Source: Dehalococcoidia bacterium (GTDB lineage Bacteria; Chloroflexota; Dehalococcoidia; Dehalococcoidales; DAOWJH01). Taken from it: 16,739 bases of DNA. A program made the position numbers and the translations under genes. Location: positions 1 to 16,739 of the forward strand of contig DAOWJH010000030.1 of assembly GCA_030640495.1 (NCBI GenBank), in the 5' to 3' direction. This document shows positions 13,429 to 16,739 of this stretch, piece by piece. Under the pieces are notes generated by a model. It did no database searches, had not been told where the DNA came from, and was given only the letters and a program-made list of their open reading frames with translations. Position 1 is the first letter of the stretch. Each line of letters opens with the position of its first letter.

Positions 13429-13911
13429 CTAATCCAGATAGTTTATTCGGGATGAGGGTCTTTTCTTTATGTCAAGTTCAATGCCAGCTTGCCTAAACAG
13501 GTCTATGAAGGCATTATCGTTATATTTGCCAAAGCTAACATATCGCTTTATCTTGGCATTCACCAGCATCTTGGCACACAGGACACAGGGGGTATGGGTG
13601 GCATAGATAGTGCTCCCCTCAAGGCTGAGGCCATGAAGGCTAGCCTGAATGATTACATTCTGTTCAGCGTGAATACCACGGCATATTTCATGCCTTTCTC
13701 CTGAGGGTATATTCAGCTCATCCCTCAGGCAACCAAGCTCAAGGCAGTCCTTAAGGCCAGAAGGGGCACCGTTATAGCCTGTAGCCAGTATGTGTTTATC
13801 CCTCACGGCTACTGCCCCAACATGATGCCGACGGCAGGTTGAGCGCTCAGCTACCACCGAGGCAATCTTCAGAAAATAATCATCGGTATCCGGCCTGGTC
13901 AATCTTTTCAT
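13429..13911 (-). CDS. dCMP deaminase (ComEB-like cytidine/deoxycytidylate deaminase)
   Basis: Converts dCMP to dUMP, the precursor of thymidylate. The 160-residue length is typical. The zinc-binding catalytic motif H81-A-E83 (GIHAEQNVI) is followed by C109-x2-C112 (HTPCVLC), and the N-terminal STCRRHHVGAVAV (24-36) and ATGYNGAPSG (43-52) are hallmarks of the dCMP deaminase family. Additional C26, C61, H74 and C77 could form the second zinc site seen in some members. The ATG overlaps the stop of the upstream kinase by four bases (ATGA), so translation is likely coupled and the two are one operon. Family feedback by dCTP/dTTP is known for some members but cannot be judged here. It is convergent with the dUTPase gene, with a 97-base gap showing no clear terminator. 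Confidence 0.93.
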   Translation of the reverse strand: MKRLTRPDTDDYFLKIASVVAERSTCRRHHVGAVAVRDKHILATGYNGAPSGLKDCLELGCLRDELNIPSGERHEICRGIHAEQNVIIQASLHGLSLEGSTIYATHTPCVLCAKMLVNAKIKRYVSFGKYNDNAFIDLFRQAGIELDIKKRPSSRINYLD

Positions 13912-14450
13912 TTTAATTTAGAGATAATCCTTTCCACTTCCTTTTTCAGATTTTTTAAAGAGGATTCGTTTATGATGGTAAAGTCAGCCATAGCGATAGG
14001 TCCGCCCTTATTAATATTCTCTACTTCTGCTCTATCCCGACTGGCAGCCTCGTCTAGTGTCAGGGCCCGGTTTAATCTGGTAGTCAACCGAGCATATCTT
14101 ATTCCCGGTGATGCCCAAACAGCGACTAGATAGAGGTCTTCCCCGTAATATGTTTTCAGAAATGTATATTCCTCCCAAGAGTAAAGACCATCAATTACCA
14201 CATCCGAAGCTTTCCGGGCCAAATCAATTCTAGATAGATTTAATATAGCATAAGCAGACATTCCGTATTCCTGTCTCAAGAGTTCCCTGATGTGGCGCTC
14301 GTTTTCCTCACTTAGCTGTAAACCCTTCTTCCTTAATTCTTCGTCGGTCACATCTCCGAATCTTATCCTTATAAAGCCATTCTCCTCAAATATATTTGCT
14401 ACCTCCGATTTGCCAGCGCCAGCCATGCCTACAATTGACACCACTTTCAT
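13908..14450 (-). CDS. UPF0200-type P-loop nucleotide kinase-like protein
   Basis: A 180-residue P-loop protein resembling archaeal UPF0200 proteins and dephospho-CoA/adenylate-type kinases. Numbered from the chosen ATG, Walker A GMAGAGKS is at 8-15, RFGDVTDEELRKKGL at 30-44, VVIDGLYSWEEY at 84-95, and a basic lid-like region TRLNRALTLDEAASRDR at 114-130; it ends with MADFTIINESS and a charged helix. The ATG at 14450 is preferred because AGGTGG lies about 5 bases upstream; the alternative GTG at 14459 is inside that ribosome-binding sequence. It is the first gene of an operon with dCMP deaminase (4-base overlap), so a role in deoxynucleotide metabolism is an attractive inference. The substrate is unknown, and dephospho-CoA kinase activity is a family-level guess only. 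Confidence 0.8.
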   Translation of the reverse strand: MKVVSIVGMAGAGKSEVANIFEENGFIRIRFGDVTDEELRKKGLQLSEENERHIRELLRQEYGMSAYAILNLSRIDLARKASDVVIDGLYSWEEYTFLKTYYGEDLYLVAVWASPGIRYARLTTRLNRALTLDEAASRDRAEVENINKGGPIAMADFTIINESSLKNLKKEVERIISKLK

Positions 14451-14472
14451 ATTAACCACCTATACGGGCTCC

Positions 14473-14501
14473 ATTATAAGAAAATACCCGACAAATAACA
14501 A
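14473..14501 (-). promoter_or_regulatory. Promoter for the kinase / dCMP deaminase operon
   Basis: On the minus strand TTGTTA (14501-14496), a 17-base spacer and a perfect TATAAT (14478-14473). Transcription would begin near 14466, about 16 bases before the kinase ATG at 14450. Confidence 0.6.
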
Positions 14502-14518
14502 TGGGTTATATCATTTAT

Positions 14519-14597
14519 CTACCTCACCCCCTTTATCCCCCTCTCCTTCAAAGGAGAGGGGGAAGAGTGGTTGTTGAAGGGGCTTCGCCCCTTCAAA
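14519..14597. repeat. GC-rich double-hairpin intergenic repeat (copy D)
   Basis: The element begins with CTCACCCCCTTTATC (14523-14537). A 12-base-pair inverted repeat follows, CCCCCTCTCCTT (14537-14548) with its complement (14551-14562). A second hairpin, TTGAAGGGG (14574-14582) with CCCCTTCAA (14588-14596), has loop CTTCG. No T-run follows either hairpin. It shares its left end with the fragments at 296-306 and 2565-2579 and its general plan with the hairpin at 1991-2064. It lies between two divergent promoters. Confidence 0.75.
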
Positions 14598-14610
14598 CTT
14601 CCCTTTATAA

Positions 14611-14639
14611 ATGACCTCAGTAACAACCTATGCTATAAT
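14611..14639 (+). promoter_or_regulatory. Extended -10 promoter for the CCA-adding enzyme gene
   Basis: ATGACC (14611-14616, 4/6 match), a 17-base spacer and a perfect TATAAT (14634-14639) preceded by the extended TGC. Transcription would begin at about 14645-14647, essentially on the ATG at 14647. Confidence 0.6.
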
Positions 14640-14646
14640 GCGGGAA

Positions 14647-15900
14647 ATGCCTGAGGTTACTAATTTAGCTGATAAAATGGAAAACCAGCTACCAGCCGAG
14701 CTGGTCAATTTTATGCGGGTAGCTGGTGGAATAGCCACTAAACAAGGGCAAAGCTTATACCTTGTCGGCGGTGTGGTTCGTGACCTGCTTCTGGGGAAAG
14801 CTAATTTTGACCTTGACCTGGTAATAGAGGGTAACGCCATAGAGCTAGCCCAGCAGTTAGCTGAGATAAAGCTGGGGAAAATGACCACCCACCCCCAGTT
14901 CAACACCGCCAAAATCAAGTGGAGTAAATGGAGCGTTGATTTAGCCACCGCCCGAGCAGAAAGTTACGCCAAGCCCGGAGCTCTACCTACGGTGAAGCCC
15001 AGTTCTATTGAGAGTGACCTTTCTCGCCGTGATTTCACCATCAACACCATGGCTGTTTGTCTCAATCCCAACCGTTATGGGGAATTGATTGACCTATATG
15101 GAGGCAGGGATGACCTTGAGCGCAGGCTTATCCGCATCCTACACGAAAGAAGCTTTATTGACGATGCCACCCGCATTTGGCGCGGTGTGCGCTACGAGCA
15201 GAGGTTAGACTTCCAGATGGAGAGGAATAGCCTTGAGCTACTCAGGCGAGATACACCGATGCTGGGCACTATTAGCGGCGACCGAATACGGTATGAGCTG
15301 GAGTGTGTATTTCAAGAGCAAGAGCCAGAGAAGGTACTACGCCGTGCTGAGGAACTCAATGTGCTCCAAAGGCTACACCCGTGGCTAAGGGGTAACGGCT
15401 GGCTAGCTGATAAATTCAAGGCGGCTCGGAAGCGAGCTTCCCCAGGTTTGCCACCGTTCGGGTTCTACATAGCCCTGCTGGCTTACCACCTGAGTAATGA
15501 ACAAAGCGAGCATCTGATTTCATACCTTAGATTATCCAAGGCGGTAGCCCAAATAGTGCGAGATACTGCTTATATTAAAACCAAACTCAAGGCACTGGCT
15601 GACCCTGAACTTAGCCGAAGCAGTATTTATCGCCTACTTCACAGCTATTCTCAACCAGCCATTATAGCCAATCTACTAGCCAGCGAATCGCCGGTGGCTT
15701 GCCAGCATATAGAAATCTTTCTCAGCGAGCTACGTTATGTCAAATCAGCGCTGAATGGCAACGACCTAATCAAGATGGGTGTTCCCACCGGTCCCTATAT
15801 TAAGGAAATTCTACAGCGACTACACCAAGCGAGGCTGGACAGAAAAGTAACCAGCAAACAGGGTGAGGAGGAGTTGGTTAAGGGATGGATAGCAATTTGA
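14647..15900 (+). CDS. cca: CCA tRNA nucleotidyltransferase (class II, poly(A) polymerase family)
   Basis: Adds or repairs the 3' CCA end of tRNAs. From the ATG at 14647 it has 417 residues. The nucleotidyltransferase head has LYLVGGVVRDLLLGK (38-52) and the metal-binding DLDLVIEG (56-63), then SDLSRRDFTINTMAV (121-135), LIDLYGGRDDLERRLIRIL and RIWRGVRYEQRLDF, all class II motifs. The C-terminal helical region is more divergent, as is usual. In-frame ATGs also lie at 14611 and 14638, but both fall inside a good promoter (14611-14639). The predicted transcript starts at about 14645-14647, so a leaderless message beginning at this ATG is plausible; the ATG at 14677 is another choice. It fits the tRNA at 11720 that lacks encoded CCA. 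A lipoprotein gene follows by 11 bases. Confidence 0.9.
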   Translation: MPEVTNLADKMENQLPAELVNFMRVAGGIATKQGQSLYLVGGVVRDLLLGKANFDLDLVIEGNAIELAQQLAEIKLGKMTTHPQFNTAKIKWSKWSVDLATARAESYAKPGALPTVKPSSIESDLSRRDFTINTMAVCLNPNRYGELIDLYGGRDDLERRLIRILHERSFIDDATRIWRGVRYEQRLDFQMERNSLELLRRDTPMLGTISGDRIRYELECVFQEQEPEKVLRRAEELNVLQRLHPWLRGNGWLADKFKAARKRASPGLPPFGFYIALLAYHLSNEQSEHLISYLRLSKAVAQIVRDTAYIKTKLKALADPELSRSSIYRLLHSYSQPAIIANLLASESPVACQHIEIFLSELRYVKSALNGNDLIKMGVPTGPYIKEILQRLHQARLDRKVTSKQGEEELVKGWIAI

Positions 15901-15911
15901 GGAGGCAATAG

Positions 15912-16613
15912 ATGAAACACATAGTTTTAGCCATTATGCTTATCGTGCTCGGGGTCTCTTCCGCCTGTACGAGGGCTCCATCTCTTGGCGAAAAGGCCAG
16001 CGACACTGCCCATGCATTCTTGATTCACAGCGCACAGATAATAGACAAAATTGACCGGGATACCCCTCCAGAAGGGAAAGTTTACTTAGTTATCAAATAC
16101 GAGGTTGAAAACCTCCAGAGTCATAACGACTCTCTTCAGCAATGGAGCAATCAAATTATATTAAAAACAAATAAAGAGAGCTACGAACCCACTACCATCG
16201 GTTCTCTAGATAACCAATTGTGGGAAACATCCTTGCTACAGAGAGAAACGAAAGTGGGTTATATAACCTTTACAGTGCCAGAGGAGAAGCATGATTTCAA
16301 GCTGACCTTTACCTTCCCAATTTCTAAAAATGAGCTGACCTATGAGCTTAATCCTATAGATAAAAGAATTAGCATAAATGTTGACTATGTTTTTACAAGG
16401 CTGGAACAGATAGAAAGAACGCAAGAAATCCCGTTAATCGGTGGGGTCCTCACTGCATCGTCTGAGGCACCCATCAGATACACAGGGACGGTATTGGTTG
16501 CTGAAGAAGAAATACCTCAGTTATTGGAGCAAACTAAGAGCCTAAGCGAGAATGCAAAAAGAAAGGTAATAGAAGATTATTTGTTAGCCCATGGGCACTG
16601 CCGCTTAGAATAA
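15912..16613 (+). CDS. Predicted lipoprotein, DUF4352-like, function unknown
   Basis: A 233-residue exported protein. The N terminus MKHIVLAIMLIVLGVSSAC is a short signal ending in a possible lipobox (SSAC, with modified Cys19); the residue at -3 is Ser rather than the usual Leu, so anchoring is probable, not certain. The middle (about 50-150) alternates short strands, such as GKVYLVIKYEVENLQ and VGYITFTVPEEKHDFKLTFTF, in the manner of the immunoglobulin-like DUF4352 proteins. The C-terminal helix (about 195-230) is charged and ends near a lone Cys231. An AGGAGG ribosome-binding site overlaps the end of cca, 6 bases from its ATG, so it is in the cca operon. I do not recognise a specific function, and the pairing with cca gives no functional clue. 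Confidence 0.75.
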   Translation: MKHIVLAIMLIVLGVSSACTRAPSLGEKASDTAHAFLIHSAQIIDKIDRDTPPEGKVYLVIKYEVENLQSHNDSLQQWSNQIILKTNKESYEPTTIGSLDNQLWETSLLQRETKVGYITFTVPEEKHDFKLTFTFPISKNELTYELNPIDKRISINVDYVFTRLEQIERTQEIPLIGGVLTASSEAPIRYTGTVLVAEEEIPQLLEQTKSLSENAKRKVIEDYLLAHGHCRLE

Positions 16614-16632
16614 GAGGGAAAGTCTCTAAAAG

Positions 16633-16739
16633 TTATTCTATCCTCTCTATAGTAGCTAAGGTATCGGTAAGATAGGATTCCAGCCCTTGTTGCCAGAGGT
16701 GCAAATATATTTCCTCAGCCCCAAGCCTATCCTTCACCA
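16633..16739 (-). CDS. C-terminal end of an unrecognised protein (gene runs off the right edge)
   Basis: On the minus strand an open frame enters from the window edge and stops with TAA at 16635-16633. The visible 34 residues include DRLGAEEIYLHLWQQGLESY and end in LATIERIE, amphipathic and helix-like. It converges with the lipoprotein gene, leaving a gap of 19 bases. The fragment is too short to identify. The helical pattern and the placement of the stop between genes are the only support. Confidence 0.45.
   Translation of the reverse strand, partial: VKDRLGAEEIYLHLWQQGLESYLTDTLATIERIE

Noticed and set aside
14574..14596. Hairpin TTGAAGGGG/CCCCTTCAA as an intrinsic terminator
   Set aside because: No T-run on either side, and it lies between two divergent promoters where no transcript is expected to end.

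Overview
The window reads as one ordinary, gene-dense stretch of bacterial chromosome (no phage, transposase or CRISPR array seen). Gene content suggests an anaerobic bacterium of the Chloroflexota, most like Dehalococcoidia. The mix points that way: bacterial genes (type III pantothenate kinase, DegV, class II CCA-adding enzyme, sigma-70-type TTGACA/TATAAT promoters) stand beside families best known from archaea (WtpABC tungstate/molybdate transporter, archaeal-type dUTPase, UPF0200 kinase). This assignment is inference from family recall and was not tested by a search.

Layout. 1-5080 (all minus strand): the 5' end of coaX; the bifunctional NAD(P)H-hydrate repair enzyme with its own promoter; then a probable operon transcribed corA -> yhhQ-type transporter -> metallo-beta-lactamase-fold hydrolase -> Mut7-C RNase-like protein. 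5081-5379: overlapping divergent promoters and a 57-residue four-cysteine protein on the plus strand. 5380-8386 (minus): a three-gene CoA operon (enoyl-CoA hydratase, 3-hydroxyacyl-CoA dehydrogenase, thiolase) that interconverts crotonyl-CoA and acetyl-CoA. 8387-8798: a divergent control region with a molybdenum-cofactor (Moco) riboswitch and an intrinsic terminator. 8799-11665 (plus): wtpB-wtpC-wtpA. 11720-11791: a CAT-anticodon tRNA with a strong promoter. 11845-12681: degV (minus). 12816-13331: dUTPase (plus), convergent with a dCMP deaminase/UPF0200-kinase operon (13429-14450, minus). 14451-14610: a palindromic repeat. 14647-16613 (plus): CCA-adding enzyme and a predicted lipoprotein. From 16633: the 3' end of an unrecognised minus-strand gene.

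How the parts connect. The riboswitch, terminator and transporter form a feedback loop: when Moco is abundant the aptamer P1 helix should form, the terminator is released and oxyanion import falls. dCMP deaminase and dUTPase both make dUMP, the thymidylate precursor. The tRNA has no encoded CCA, in keeping with the CCA-adding enzyme 3 kb away. CoaX (CoA synthesis) and the hydrate repair enzyme (NADH upkeep) serve cofactors used by the CoA operon, although nothing shows that they are co-regulated.

The most noteworthy items are the riboswitch with a readable antiterminator, the undescribed four-cysteine microprotein with its own promoter, the roughly 34-residue insertion in the thiolase, a probable leaderless start for the CCA-adding enzyme, and a GC-rich repeat family that lies in or next to several gene starts.
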